Shown here piece by piece: positions 47,480-59,184 of a stretch of DNA of 64,000 nt. Origin of the DNA: Medicago truncatula (lineage: Eukaryota; Streptophyta; Magnoliopsida; Fabales; Fabaceae); NCBI RefSeq assembly GCF_003473485.1, contig NC_053045.1, forward strand, positions 43,256,494 through 43,320,493, in the 5' to 3' direction. Position numbers and translations under genes: made by a program. Position 1 is the stretch's first letter. Every line of letters begins with the position of its first letter. The notes below the pieces were generated by a model. The model was given only the letters and a program-made list of their open reading frames with translations, ran no database searches and was not told the origin of the DNA.

Positions 47480-48952
47480 ATGGCAATAGCAATTAGGCAC
47501 TTTTCATCGATGAGATTGAGTGATAAGTCGAAGAACCGAAAGGTTACTGCGATTGAAACATCTGAGGATAAATGGAATATTGACCTCTCTAAGCTCTTTG
47601 TTGGTCCTAGGTTTGCTCATGGAGCTCATAGTAGGCTTTACCATGGTTTGTATGAAGACGAACCTGTTGCCGTCAAAAATATCAAGGTACCAGATGACGA
47701 TGAACACGGAACAATAGCTGCTACATTAGACAAACAATTCTTCACGGAAGTCACGCTTTTATCTCGCCTCCACCATCCAAATGTTCTTAAGGTAATTAGA
47801 TTCAACTGTTTCTCTTCTTTTGTATAGTTTTTATTTATTTAATGGAATATAAATATATAAGAAAAGTTAGGTAAACCATACAGAAAATTAGGGATACTAT
47901 TTTCTACATCCTATGGGAAATTGGTCTAATTATATTATGCACTTCATACATACTTCACATCATGTATAGAGAAATTTAGTATTACAAGGAAGGTGTTTTA
48001 TACATGATTTCTCATATATATATATATTGATCTGATTGTGCAGTTGGTAGCAGCATGCAGAAACCCACCTGTTTATTGTGTTATCACAGAGTATCTATCG
48101 GAAGGTTCGTTGAGGAGTTATTTGCACAAGTTGGAGGGAAAAACGATTTCTCTACAGAAACTAATTGCTTTTTCTTTGGATATTGCTCGTGGAATGGAAT
48201 ATATACACTCTCAAGGCGTCGTTCATCGAGACCTTAAACCAGAGAATGTCCTTATTAATGATGACTTTCACCTTAAAATTGCTGATTTTGGCATTGCTTG
48301 TGAGGAAGCACACTGCGAGTTACTTGCTGACGACCTTGGTACCTACCGTTGGATGGCACCTGAGATGATCAAGAGAAAATCCTATGGGAGAAAGGTTGAT
48401 GTCTATAGTTTTGGGCTTATGTTATGGGAGATGCTTACCGGTAGAATACCATTCGAGGATATGACTCCCGTCCAGGCTGCTTTTGCTGTCCTAAATAAGG
48501 TATGTTCCTTTGCAATTAAGTCATGTCAATTTGCGATATGAATGGTGAAACCTTGTTAATATTTATAATGACATATCATTCTTTATGTTACAGCATTTTT
48601 TTATGAAGATTCCTTCACTTAATTATATGACAATTACAAAGATTTGTGTTTTTTTTCTTTTCAGAATTCAAGGCCTGTTATTCCTTCAAACTGCCCACCA
48701 GCTATGCGAGCTTTAATGGAGCAATGTTGGTCCTTGAATCCGGACAAAAGGCCTGAGTTCTGGCAGGTTGTTAAGGTGTTAGAACAATTTGAATCTTCGC
48801 TTGCTCGCGATGGAACGTTGACCCCGCTACAAAATCCTTGTGGACTTGATCATAAAAAAGGGCTTCTTCATTGGATTCACAAGCATAGTCCTACACATCA
48901 ACATCATAGTAGTGGTTTTGTGGCTAAACCAAAATTTACATGTATATTCTGA
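47480..48952 (+). CDS. Raf-like MAPKKK-type protein kinase, short copy C
   Basis: The 351-residue kinase has exons 47480-47791, 48044-48499 and 48665-48952. The start MAIAIRHFSSMRLSDK matches copy A; the open frame has a few more codons upstream but no ATG there. VAVK (Lys near 66), HRDLKPENV (Asp near 167), DFG (near 185) and MAPEM are intact. The sequence is nearly the same as copy A but inverted: intron lengths match (252, 165 nt) and exons 2 and 3 give identical amino acids. Exon 1 lacks five residues ('SKHRGG' region) and its first residues differ. The 3' flank follows A up to about 49020, then jumps to sequence found about 500 bp further on in A, a deletion specific to C. Confidence 0.93.
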
Positions 48953-49199
48953 GTGTCCTGACTTGTGTAATACACTAGATCCAATATTGTAATTAATATT
49001 GAATGGTTAATTTGAATACCAAGATTTTTGTAAAGATTCATGGGTATTAAAGTAATTGGAGGATTTATGTAGATGACATGGATTAATGCTTTTTGTCAGG
49101 ATGCTCTTTGAATGTCTCGGTACGTTAGAATGCACTGGTAGGCTAACTGTATACATGTGATTGTAAAGCTTAATATATATGTTACTGGAATTTTCACTT

Positions 49200-49340
49200 T
49201 TAAGATATGCACTGGTAGAACGAAAAATGCAACAAAAATGATAATTGAATGACCGTTTTGTTTTTTTTTTAAAAGAGCAGAACCAGTTTCGTGAGTAGGC
49301 CAAAACACGAGGATCAAAAGTGTAATTAAGCCAAATAAAT
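49200..49340. mobile_element. truncated end of a 'GGCTTAATT' Mutator-like MITE
   Basis: GATCAAAAGTGTAATTAAGCC at 49313-49333 is the right terminus of the same class as the elements at 34978 and 50382, but no left partner is seen. The overlapping minus-strand frames at 49007-49383 have no domains. Confidence 0.4.
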
Positions 49341-49740
49341 AACAACAATGATCCTTGGACACCCTAAATTTTCTTACATTCATTCCACATCTTATTTTCT
49401 CAATATCTCTCTATCTCTCTCTTCATATCACATCACTCTCTCTCAAGATGTATACACCGCTGGAGTGTCTAACAAACATTTTTCCAATAAATACACTGTA
49501 ATTCTACTAGTAGGGCTAGTTATTATATCATTTGTGGGAGTCTCTTTGCTTGTTGACTATAGCCAATCACTGATCACTATATGATATAATGGCTGGATTA
49601 AGGTTGGGTCTTATGGCGGCATCCCTACCATCAACAGACAATACACATAGAAATTTATTTTAGATTTATTACTGAAAGACTGAACAAAAGGAAAGTGATA
49701 TATATCTTTTGTTTTACCTGAGAAGGAAAAAACAAGTAGA
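49340..49740. other. unassigned CT-rich stretch
   Basis: CT-rich leader-like sequence is followed by a 78-residue frame (49348-49584) with a hydrophobic segment. There are no paralogues or domains to support a gene. It may be a promoter or LTR relic. Confidence 0.3.
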
Positions 49741-49884
49741 ACAGTACAAATTAACAAACTGCAACTACTTGTCAATTAACATTACATTTTTCAAGTCAAA
49801 TGCTACCTTATCAATCAACAAAAATATTTACAGTATATGTCTTATTTGATCTTGGAAACTTGAGCAGCTTATAAATCTATGTAT

Positions 49885-50730
49885 TGTTTCTTGGCGGTGG
49901 AGGCTTAATTCTGGTTATCAGTACTCTCAAATATGCTTGTGAAGTCTCTGATGCGGGACGCGAGGGCAGAGGTGGACCCCATCTAGGGGATTGTTTAGAC
50001 TCTAGCTAGGTTGTGGAGGTCGTGGGTTCCTTCCAAGGTGGTTGTCTTCTCTTTGCAGATCCTTAGTCGAGCTAGTGGTCGAGAGGGCGAAGGTCTTCTC
50101 TTGAAAATGGTTCCTTAAAAATGCCCTGCTAGCCCGTGCTCCTTCTTCGAGTGGGAGATGCATCCCATCCTATGATGCTGGTCGGTGGGTGGCAAAGGGG
50201 GCACCGTTGCGGTTCTTCCTCATGTCATCTAGCTATCCAGATGTTTTTTTTTGTGTGTGTTTCTCTCTTTTGCAGAGGGAAGTAGCTGCTAACTTGCTTG
50301 TTGGTGTTTTTGTGGTCTTTGTTTTTGGTGCATTTTCCAATCTTTTTGTTCTCTTTTTGGAGACCTTCGTAATATATATTTGGCTTAATTGCACTTTTGG
50401 ACCCCTATCTTTTTAAAAGTTGCGGTTATGGACCCCTAACTAATTTAAATACAAAACAGCCCCCTATGTTTTGATTCTTTGGCAGTTTTGGACCCCCAAG
50501 GCAAAAAAAAATAAAAAATTGACACGTGGCACCTTACTTAGGGTGCCACGTCAGCGTTGACCGAGTCAACAATGGACTGGGGGTCCAAAACTGCCAAAGA
50601 ATCAAAACATAGGGGACTGTTTTGTATTTAAATTAGTTAGGGGTCCATAACCGCAACTTTTGGAAAGATAGGAGTCCAAAAGTGCAATTAAGCCTATATA
50701 TTTACATATATTTTCCCTTAAAATAATTCA
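49885..50730 (+). mobile_element. insertion unique to DUF506 segment 1 (LINE relic plus MITE)
   Basis: Compared with the duplicate at 59.0 kb, this interval is extra: 'ctatgtattg' before it and 'ctatgaattgctataaa' after it are contiguous in the duplicate. AATCTATGTATTG / AATCTATGAATTG on both sides may be the target duplication (12 of 13). Its first part encodes broken LINE ORF2 pieces (VPSKVVVF, then a Cys-poor zinc-binding remnant). It contains the MITE at 50382-50694. Confidence 0.6.
50382..50694. mobile_element. Mutator-like MITE, 313 bp
   Basis: GGCTTAATTGCACTTTTGGA and its complement at the right are flanked by a perfect TATATATTT (50373-50381, 50695-50703). The arms are almost fully complementary around a GACACGTGGCACC / GGTGCCACGTC centre. 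Confidence 0.88.
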
Positions 50731-51071
50731 TAATCTATGAATTGCTATAAATTATTTTTAAACACTCGTGAAACCTTATTCGATTTACATATTTCTCACT
50801 AAAAAAAAGAGCGTTGCTATTTATTCAGAGAGTTTTTTTTATCAAAAAAAGGTTTGACCCAATTAAATTTGTTATTGACTGGAAATCAAGGGAGACAATT
50901 GAGTATAATTAAGGAAAGATGTTGAATAATTATACTATCGGGATATTTTCGTGATACTTTTCTTGCTAGATCTATCAATTCCCAAAAAATAAAGAAAAAA
51001 CCAATTAACTAAGTTTCCACCTTTCTTTCAGAAAAAAAAACTAAGTATCCACCTTGACCAATAATAGCAAT

Positions 51072-52867
51072 TTACACAACTTTAACAGTAGTATGCATAT
51101 TCGGAATATTCTCTAATAAATCAATGGTTAACATTGATGCCTTTGGCTTCTGCTTTGGATTAATATTCCTCTCAGAATATCCCAATGAAAGTGAATTTGT
51201 TGAAGTGTTCCTTTTAAATGGACCTAACCATTTAGCTTGCATGTATTTATGTTTTCTCCATGGTCCCATATGCATTTTGTTTTCCTTCAAACACCTTTTA
51301 GCTGCCATACACATAATCTTGATTATGTTACTTAATCTCTCTGCTTTTCCTACATAAACCTCAGGGAGTTTCCTCACAAGACGGTTATAGTCCTCACTTG
51401 CTTTTCCCATCTCAAATTGTGCTCGAAAGTTTAGTTCTATTATCACCCTAATATCTCCTTTCTCTTTGCTTGTAGTATACATCACATCCAAAAATGTATG
51501 CTCCCCTGCATAATTATAATGGTGTAATTGTTAGATTTAACATTTAAGTACATATAACTTAATTTCTTAAAAAAATTTCTATTTAATTTCACTTGTAAGG
51601 CCCGTTTATTATAGATTATAAAAAAATGATTTTGATATTAAGTTGATCACAAAAAGGTTATAACAAATTGATTCTAAATTTGTGCGCATGCGCATAAGTT
51701 TTATTTGTCTTCTATCTAAAACCCTAATTTTTTCCTCTTGATTGGAACCCACTTGAGTACATGGTAAAAAAACATAAAATAGCTAATACCTAATACATTA
51801 TCATTAAAATAGCTAATGATCCTAATTAATGATAGGACTACAGAGAAAGATAAAAAAGCTTAGGGTTTTGAAAGGGACTTTAAGGTTAAAATATATCATG
51901 TGAGGGACACGTTTTTAATTAATAATAGAAAAAGTGTTGCCGTCTCTAAAAATGAAAAAGATGCATGCATTTGTAAGAAATATTATATGTTGAATGATTC
52001 TTTAAAGTGTAAAAATTATTAATCAAATGAAATTACCTGATGGAAGAGTATATGAATTTATCCATTTAGTATTACAAATGGCACTGTTAAAACCAGCATT
52101 CTGAAGCTGGCTAGAGACTTGTCTCATAAAACAATGTCGACATGATCTGTTTGCACCACTCTGTCCACTGCAAATGCACTCCAATTTTGATCCATTTATT
52201 TTTTCAATTGCTTCTTTTGTTGCATTTCTTATGCTTATTTCCATAGAACTTGTTCTGTATAGGTTGGTCTGCACTAAATCAAAACCAATTTGGTCAACAC
52301 AAAACACAACTAATACCTCTCAAAATAAAGGTAACAAATAAATTACGACCCTTTGTTCAAGTGGGAAATCACAAGTTCAAACTCATAACGTATAATATTG
52401 ACACCTTATTATCATGAAGTTGTAAATAAAAGTAAAATCAAAGGTAACAAATAAGTCATCATAATTCAAGGTTATAGTTTAGAAATAAAAACCTATTAGC
52501 ACAAGAAGAAAATAAATAAAAACACAATTAATGAATGTGGATCATGAATCAATTGATTAATTACCTGCAAAAGCTGGAATTGGCTGTCCCAAAAATTTCT
52601 ATTCTTTTCATTATTGCTATCTTCATTAACCTTCTCACATTTATCATCATCTTCTTCAACATCCAACTCCATATGATTATCATGATGAAACTCATCACTA
52701 CTTGAACTATTACCAATACCTAAACCCATATCACAATCATCAAGAAATTCAAATTCAACATCATCAAAACTCGTATCTGCATATTGCTGCAGTTTTTGCC
52801 TAGACAATTCCCTACGAAAACCAACAGGCAAATACCTAGTAACACGGGACATAGATGTTGCACCCAT
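51072..52867 (-). CDS. DUF506 / PDDEXK-like family protein, copy 1
   Basis: The 322-residue protein has exons 52565-52867, 52037-52268 and 51072-51505, all GT-AG with consistent phases. The start MGATSMSRVTRYLP follows a TATA-like site 73 bp upstream; the longer frame upstream runs through the promoter. Exon 1 holds an acidic, Ser-rich region (DDVEFEFLDDCDMG). Exon 2 carries AICNTKW, and exon 3 EHTFLDV, then RVIIELNFRAQFEMG, LPEVYVGKAERL and MHMGPWRKHKYMQAKWL. This is the order of plant DUF506 (PF04720), distantly related to PDDEXK nucleases; the Asp of 'FLDV' and the 'IIELNF' strand sit where the core acidic residues are expected. The biochemical role is unproven. It is a tandem partner of the 59.2 kb gene. 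Confidence 0.92.
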
Positions 52868-52939
52868 GATGAATATTAACGTGGTCTCTAATGTTTGACT
52901 CAAATGTTGTGTGTGGAAAATAGAATGAACAATGAATGT

Positions 52940-52948
52940 CTTTTTATA
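52940..52948 (-). promoter_or_regulatory. TATA-like box of DUF506 copy 1
   Basis: TATAAAAAG on the minus strand is 73-81 bp before the ATG and is conserved in copy 2. Confidence 0.55.
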
Positions 52949-53039
52949 CAAGATTAGAAAAATCATCAAAGGGTGTGACAATATCTCTCTAATCGCCACG
53001 AACATGTAAGAGTGATTTTGGCACAACATGTGTTGATAG

Positions 53040-54345
53040 GGCCCAATTGGTTATAGATTAAGATTGTTAATTGAGGTTTTGAGATTTTAAGATGAGAACA
53101 TAATCAGCATATTCAAATGATTGATATAGATTAGAGAGAAAGCTAATATTATTATGGTAATATAATGTTACAGCATGGATCCACGTCATTTGGTGTGCTA
53201 TTATTTTTTCCAACCAAAACCATGCTAATCCACTTGGATATTTGCAGAACCAACGTTGCAACCTTCTTTTAGTCTTATCCCGTTCATATCGGTGGGGCTT
53301 AGTTCTTTTTGTCGTTTAATCCTAATCCAAAATTAACTCATTTCTATAAACTAACTTTTGGTAATAGTTAGTTTCTTAATACAAAGAAACACTCATTCTT
53401 TGTAACAGTTTTATTCATCTCAAAATTTCGATTATTCCAAATTCTACTAGAAATATACCGAATCATTGTTTACTTACAGAGTGATCAATAGTAGTACTTA
53501 CTTTTCTAGATTTCTCTTTAACTTTGTTTGAATAAATTATATTCATCTACTATTTTTTTAAGACATTCTCTTTCTAATATTTTCTAACAATTGTTAATTT
53601 ATTGAATAAAATCAATATACTCTATCTAAATTGAAATATAAGCAAAAATGATAATTAAAAATATTGATGCATATTAATATATTTTTATCTACATATAATC
53701 ATTGATTTTTCAAGTATCATTTTTAATTAAATTTTATTTAAGAGAGAATAGGTCTCATACTTTTTGGTTTAGCCATCCAAAAAACCCAACGGCGTAATTT
53801 GTTGCCGACTTCTTTTTGGTGGTGGTCGGGAACCTTACATACAGTAGTATTATCTCTATCAATTGAGTTAAACTTACGAATATTTTATCATTTGTTCATA
53901 TGTAGTTAATTTAAAGGGTAGTTAAAAAGAGAATTTTTATTTTTTTTAAGTTAAAAAAGAGAGTGTTATCAAGCAATAATTGGATGATGGATATATTAGT
54001 TGGACAACTTGACGATGGTGTGCGCCGCGTCTTACAAAAGAAACCAAATCTTTATCTAAACAATTCTGTTTGACTAATTCATATATTGCTATACAATACT
54101 TCCCTTGTTTTTGTCATGTCTGGTTTAATTAACGATTTTTAACTTATTTCTGATCCATGTGGCTATTAATTAATATGATTCAGATGGCTGTCATATTCAT
54201 TATTGTATACTTTTTCTTAATCCATGAGTCTTCTTTGGTGGTTGTAACGTGAAAGAGTAAGACTCTCATGAATCATGAAGTAGCCTTGGAAGTTTGTTTT
54301 TTAACTATGTTATTTGACCTACGGGTCCAACAAAACAACTTTTAT
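53040..54345. repeat. upstream flank of DUF506 copy 1, duplicated at 60.8-63.7 kb
   Basis: Blocks such as GCATGGATCCACGTCATTTGG (copy 2: CATGGATCCACGTCATTTGG), TTGACGATGGT and CCATGTGGCTATTAA recur in order upstream of copy 2. Thus the duplicated segment includes more than 1 kb of promoter side. No gene. Confidence 0.7.
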
Positions 54346-54349
54346 TACG

Positions 54350-54445
54350 AGGCCCATGCATAATGTGAATAAGTGGGATGTTCAAGATTCAAACTCCGAT
54401 CCTTGTATATAATAATGCATTGTCCTAACATCTATGCTCACGAGA
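54350..54445 (+). mobile_element. tRNA-derived SINE (family 2, copy 2), degraded
   Basis: AATAAGTGGGATGTTCAAG, ATTCAAACTCCGATCC and TATATAATAATGCATTGTCC match the family-2 SINE at 19.2 kb, with the 5' head incomplete. Confidence 0.6.
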
Positions 54446-54521
54446 CAAAATCTAAATTTTCTTCACGTTTACCCGTCTAAACTAGAAAAACACATATAAC
54501 TTTGTTGTCATTTTAATATTA

Positions 54522-55454
54522 CTAGGGTCACATCCACTGACACTTTCTTTTAACACACCAAATAAAAATTGAACATGTGTCACATTTATCTGTCACACTT
54601 TTTTATTTTAATTAACATGTAACCTATTGAACCTGTTTCTAAACATTTTGATTTTTTTAATAATTTAATTTAAAAGAAGAGGTAGTGAGATACATCTTCT
54701 TCAATTTCCACGAAGTGTTCTGTCTCTCCACAACGATGTTCGCCGCTCTCTTCACGACGATATTCTTTCTCTCTACGACGGTGTTCGCCGCTCTCTTCGC
54801 CATCAGCTTCGATAGTTTATAATTATGGCCCAATCTCTAATATTCACGGTGAAGAGGCGTGAACCTGAATTAATAACTCCATCAAATTCCACACCTCATG
54901 AAATAAAATCACTCTCAAACATTGATGATCAAGATTCATTACGTTGGCAAGTTCCTGGGATACAATTTTATAATTATGATCCAATTATGGAAGGGAAAGA
55001 CCTTGTTGATGTTATTAGAAAAGCAATTGCAAAAACACTTGTACGGCTGTTCTTTTTGGCGTTTGTGTTGTGGCTATCCCGACATTCTGTTTTCTATTCT
55101 TTTCTTGTGCTAGTGCTGATGTTTTCGGCTGTTCCAGAATTTTATTTTATTTTTGTTAAAATGAAAAAGAAAGCTTAAAGTTTAAATTCTTCTGCACGTA
55201 CTTAGGTTTAGTCATTTTTGTGAAAACAACCAGTTTATTTTTTGACAGAGGAGAACATGAAAAGAACGTGTTTTGGGGGAGATTGAGCAAAGGAGATGAA
55301 GTTAAAACCTAATTTAGTAATTAAAAATAAAATAAATGATTTTCAACATTAAATGGTTGAACAAGTTACAAGGTTAATTGAAATAAAAGATTGTGACACA
55401 TGTCCAATTTTTATTTTGTGTGATAAAAGAGAGTGTTACTATGTGTGATCCTAG
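54522..55454. mobile_element. TIR transposon carrying a captured gene fragment (Pack-type)
   Basis: Inverted arms of about 110 bp read CTAGGGTCACATCCACTGAC on the left and CTAGGATCACACATAGTAAC from the right. They keep matching through AAATAAAAATTGAACATGTG / AAATAAAAATTGGACATGTG. Between them lie a 'ttcgccgctctcttc' patch and a BAHD acyltransferase N-terminus. No transposase is encoded and no clean target duplication was found. Gene capture by a Mutator-like element is the best explanation. Confidence 0.7.
54825..55178 (+). pseudogene. captured BAHD acyltransferase N-terminal fragment
   Basis: Residues 1-73 of this 117-residue frame match the start of alcohol acyltransferases of the BAHD family: LIFTVKRREPELITPS, then STPHEIKSLSNIDDQ, LRWQVPGIQFY and DLVDVIRKAIAKTLV. 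In the family this is followed by the 'YYPFAGRLR' segment and later HXXXD and DFGWG. Here the sequence switches at about 55044 to an unrelated hydrophobic stretch. So both catalytic motifs are absent and no acyltransferase can be made. The frame lies inside the inverted repeats of the element at 54522-55454. A chimeric transcript is possible but unproven. Confidence 0.75.
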
Positions 55455-55649
55455 CAATTCTCTTTTTTTAATTAATTTAAACTTTTTTTTAGGTCTATTT
55501 TAAGAAAACAATAACCAAAATAACCACAAACAACAATTCTAGATCTAATCTAGAAACAAGTGTAAAGCAAAACTATAATCAAAGCAAAAAATAAACAAGA
55601 TAAAGAGAGTAAAAGAAAGCAACGTCAAGAAATGTTTACCTTGTTTGGT
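55455..55649. other. AT-rich spacer, possible end of the LTR-like repeat
   Basis: It may belong to the LTR-like sequence that follows (on the minus strand); no gene. Confidence 0.35.
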
Positions 55650-57163
55650 CCAACAATGACCTACTATGGGAGAGATCGACCTCTTCAATTCACCATCAAT
55701 GAGTTCTTTACAAAGAGATAGAGTTTTAAGAAATTAGTTTCATCAAGCTCACCAAGAACAAACCTAATTTCTACTCATTTCCCAATGTCTTGCAATGAAC
55801 AAGACACTCAATGATTTTCACTCTACAAGGTGTTTCCCAATTGTTTCCCAATTCTATAATCCAACCCCAAAAGAGAACCAACCCTTAGCCTTTGATTCCC
55901 AAAGATCTTCTATTTTGCTATCCATAGACTCACCCAAGTTGCTTACAAAGACTATCTTTTGATGTGTTTCTAAACCTCATGAATCTCTTTCGAAAAGGGA
56001 CCAACCCTCTCCCAAGAACCCCCTCTTTTAGGTTCTCCAAGATTCACATCTTAAATCTTTGAACCTCACCCAAAGACCCTCAACCTTTAGTATCTAAATA
56101 AAAGTTCCCTCCTTTAATTTCCATGAGATTCATCAAGCTTACTCAACAGATGGGTCAAATAATGCTTATATAAGGTTTCATATACTGTCAAATCGTTCCC
56201 CGATTTTCTAAAATTGTGCCACAATTTTCCAGTTCGTACACAATACAACTGAACATTATCCAACAATGACCTACCATGGGGAGAGATCTACCTCTTCAAT
56301 TCACCATCAATGAGTTCTTTACAAAGAGTTTTAAGAAAGGGTTAATGGTGCTTTACCCCCCTATAATATAGGTCATTTTTTGTTTTCCCCCCTGTAAAAT
56401 ATTTTTTTTGATTTACCCCCTGTAAAAAAAAAAAATTTAATACATCCCTAATAGGTCATAAAAAAACGAAAAAATTCTGCAAAAAAATAAAATAAAATAA
56501 AGTCGTTTTTTATAACCTATTAGGGGTATTCCAAAAAAATAATATTTTACAGGAGGTAAATCAAAAAAAATATTTTACAGAGGGAAAACCAAAAATGACC
56601 TATATTACAGGGGGTAAAGCACCATTAACCCTTTAAGAAATTAGTTTCATCAAGCTCACCAAGAACAAACCTAATTTCTACTCATTTCCCAATGTCTTGC
56701 AATGAACAAGACACTCAATAATTTTCACTCTTACAAGGTGTTTCCCAATTCTATAATCTAACTCCAAAAGAGAACCAACCATTAGCCTTTGATTTCCCAA
56801 AGATCTTCTATTTTGGTATCCATAGACTCACCCAAGTTGCTTACAAAGACTCTCCTTTGATGTTTTTATCAACCTCATGAATCTCTTTCGAAAAGGGACC
56901 AACCCTCTCCCAAGAACCCCCTCTTTTAGGTTCTCCAAGATTCACATCTTAAAGCTTTGAACCTCTCCCAAAGACCCTCAACCTTTAGTATCTAAATACC
57001 TTAAAAGTTCCCTCCTTTGATTTCCATGAGATTCATCAAGCTTACTCAATAGATGGGTCAAATAATGCTTATATAAGGTTTCATATCCTGACAAATTGTT
57101 CCCCGATTTTCTAAAATTGTGCCACAATTTTTCAGTTCGTACACAATACAACTGAACATTATC
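55650..57163 (-). repeat. two direct copies of an approximately 605-bp LTR-like repeat
   Basis: The copies are 55650-56259 and 56260-57163. They share CAACAATGACCTACTATGGG / CAACAATGACCTACCATGGG, the 'caattcaccatcaatgagttc' block and, on the minus strand, a TATATAAGC site. Copy 2 is longer only because of the 293-bp MITE. On the minus strand the layout (TATA, long leader) resembles a Copia-type LTR, but no reverse transcriptase or integrase is visible nearby. Confidence 0.6.
56339..56631. mobile_element. Mutator-like MITE, 293 bp, inside the repeat
   Basis: GGGTTAATGGTGCTTTACCC and its complement are flanked by the perfect 9-bp TTTAAGAAA (56330-56338, 56632-56640). The uninterrupted target sequence (TTTAAGAAATTAGTTTC) can be read in repeat copy 1, proving the insertion. 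Confidence 0.92.
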
Positions 57164-58260
57164 CAAAATTGTGCTTTGATTTTGTCGAACCAAAATTGTG
57201 CCACGATTTCTCCAAATCGTGCCACGATTTTTCTGAAACACAAACATCAAATTTTGAGTCTAACTCAACAATTATCCACCTTGAATCTAAATTTATGGTG
57301 ATGTCAATTTAACCATCAACCAACTTGCATCTTAACCTTACCTTGAACTATTCATCAAGATAAAACCAATAAATTCCAAATTCTCGCTTGAACCTTGATC
57401 CACACATTGACTTTCACTTGCATCCAACCACCCTCGGTAGACACACGAGCTTCCAATTTTTATTTTTCACCTTGCATCCAACTAAACTTTGTAGTTTCGT
57501 AAGTTTTCTCACCTTTACCTCTTCAAACCTTAGAATGTCTTACGTCCTCTTGAAGATCTTTGCACCCAACTATACTAGGACTTTTAGGTAGTTCCACAAG
57601 TTTACACCATAACATCTTCAACTCCCCCATGGTGATCAAATATGTCCTCTTGAAGATTCACTTGTCTCTAATTATCATTTGCCTTTTCAAGTATTCCCAC
57701 AAGACATGTCATACATTCTTCAAATCCCAAAATATCTTTCGTTCTATTGAAGAACTCCCTTGCTCACAACTAGAGCATAGAACCCATGGTTTCCATAGTC
57801 GTACCATTATAGTGTCTTCAACTTGTCTCCTCCTAGTCTCACTAGTGGAAGACTCCACCTCAACTTCCAAACGCGTACATCCATTATGTCTTTAACCTTT
57901 GTCACTCCACCTCTAAGGTTGATAATGAGTATTGTTACCTCCGCCTCTTCACACCGAACTTGACCTTTGGGAACACACACATCACCTCCATTACATCACC
58001 ATCATGACCTCCTCTCTTCATACTTTACCTTCTTTGAACGTGCTAGGTTGCTTGACATCACCGCCTCACCCTTCAATTGCTTCCATACACTTCCGTTGAA
58101 CCATGTTTGCTTCCATCTCCAATATATCAACTTTATTTGGTACCCATGGTGCACACTTGACAAACTTCCTCCCTTGTTTCACATGGTGCACACTTGACAA
58201 ACTTCTTCCCCATAGTCGGTCATAAAATTTTTGGTGCCCTGGACAAAACAATAAAGTTGT
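57164..58260 (-). mobile_element. probable LTR-retroelement internal remnant, non-coding
   Basis: The motif AAATTGTGCCAC is repeated at about 57110, 57165, 57191 and 57213. TTCAAGGTGGATAATTGTTG on the minus strand looks like a polypurine-type border before the LTR-like repeat. A 38-bp direct repeat (GGTGCACACTTGACAAACTTC) occurs at about 58147 and 58186. Short frames on both strands are not genes. Confidence 0.35.
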
Positions 58261-58264
58261 GCCA

Positions 58265-58930
58265 TTTTAAATATTCTAATATTTTTCTTCTTACATTTTT
58301 TGTTGCATGAGATTCGTTTATAATTAAAGCTCTCTAAAAATATATTTTCAATATAATTAATCAAACTGAATTAAAAAAAATATATAGTCCTAACTACTAA
58401 GTAAAAATAATAATTTGATGTCCCTAAAATAACAGTGCCCTAGGCTTCCACCCCTCACGTCCACCCTCAGAGCCACCTCTTCCCTTATCCCACAGTGGAT
58501 GCCAACTGATTCCATAACTAACTCTAGGAAGAGTGTAACTACACCATGCTGACTTAGCAATTCAGTTAGGGTGATGATGGCTCAACACTCTCACCCTAAC
58601 TAACTTTAGGCGTATACAACGTAAAATCAAGCAAAGTACGCATTTATTTATTTATTTTCATGTGAAATATACAAAAGTTTTATTTCAAATTCTCTGCATC
58701 CTGTAACTATTATCTCTACCTTTCTTCAATGTCCATGACCTTTACGACCTTGAACTTAAGAAAACAATATTTATTAAGTGGTATTGACTTGAGACATAGG
58801 AGTATGCTTCTCTCCTTAAAGTTTCAGATTCAATTCTACCTAGTACCAATTTAGATGGGTCAATTTAATTTCTTTAAAAAAAAATATATCTTTATTTTTA
58901 CATAAAAAGGTACAAATAAATAGAGTTGAA
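58265..58930. other. intergenic
   Basis: A 'gccctagg' type patch near 58430 and a small inverted CCCTAACT/AGTTAG pair near 58530-58600 are seen; no gene. Confidence 0.4.
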
Positions 58931-59184
58931 CAACATAACAAACTGCCGCATTCTATACTGTTCTCAAGTCAAATGCTACCTTATCAATCAACAAAAATAT
59001 GTGTATGTCTTATTTGATCTTGGGAATTCAAAGCAGGTTCAAAGGGCCTATGTATTGCTATAAATAATTCATACATTCTTATGAAACGATATTCGATTCA
59101 CACCTTTCTCACTATAGAAATAAATAAATAAAACTAAACCAAAAAAAAAAACCTATCTACCAAAAAACAAAAAATAGTATCAAT

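Noticed and set aside
49348..49584. Small membrane protein gene
   Set aside because: CT-rich leader-like DNA with one hydrophobic segment but no paralogue, domain or clear transcript structure.
52868..53029. 54-codon upstream extension of DUF506 copy 1
   Set aside because: It crosses the TATA-like site and is not conserved in copy 2.
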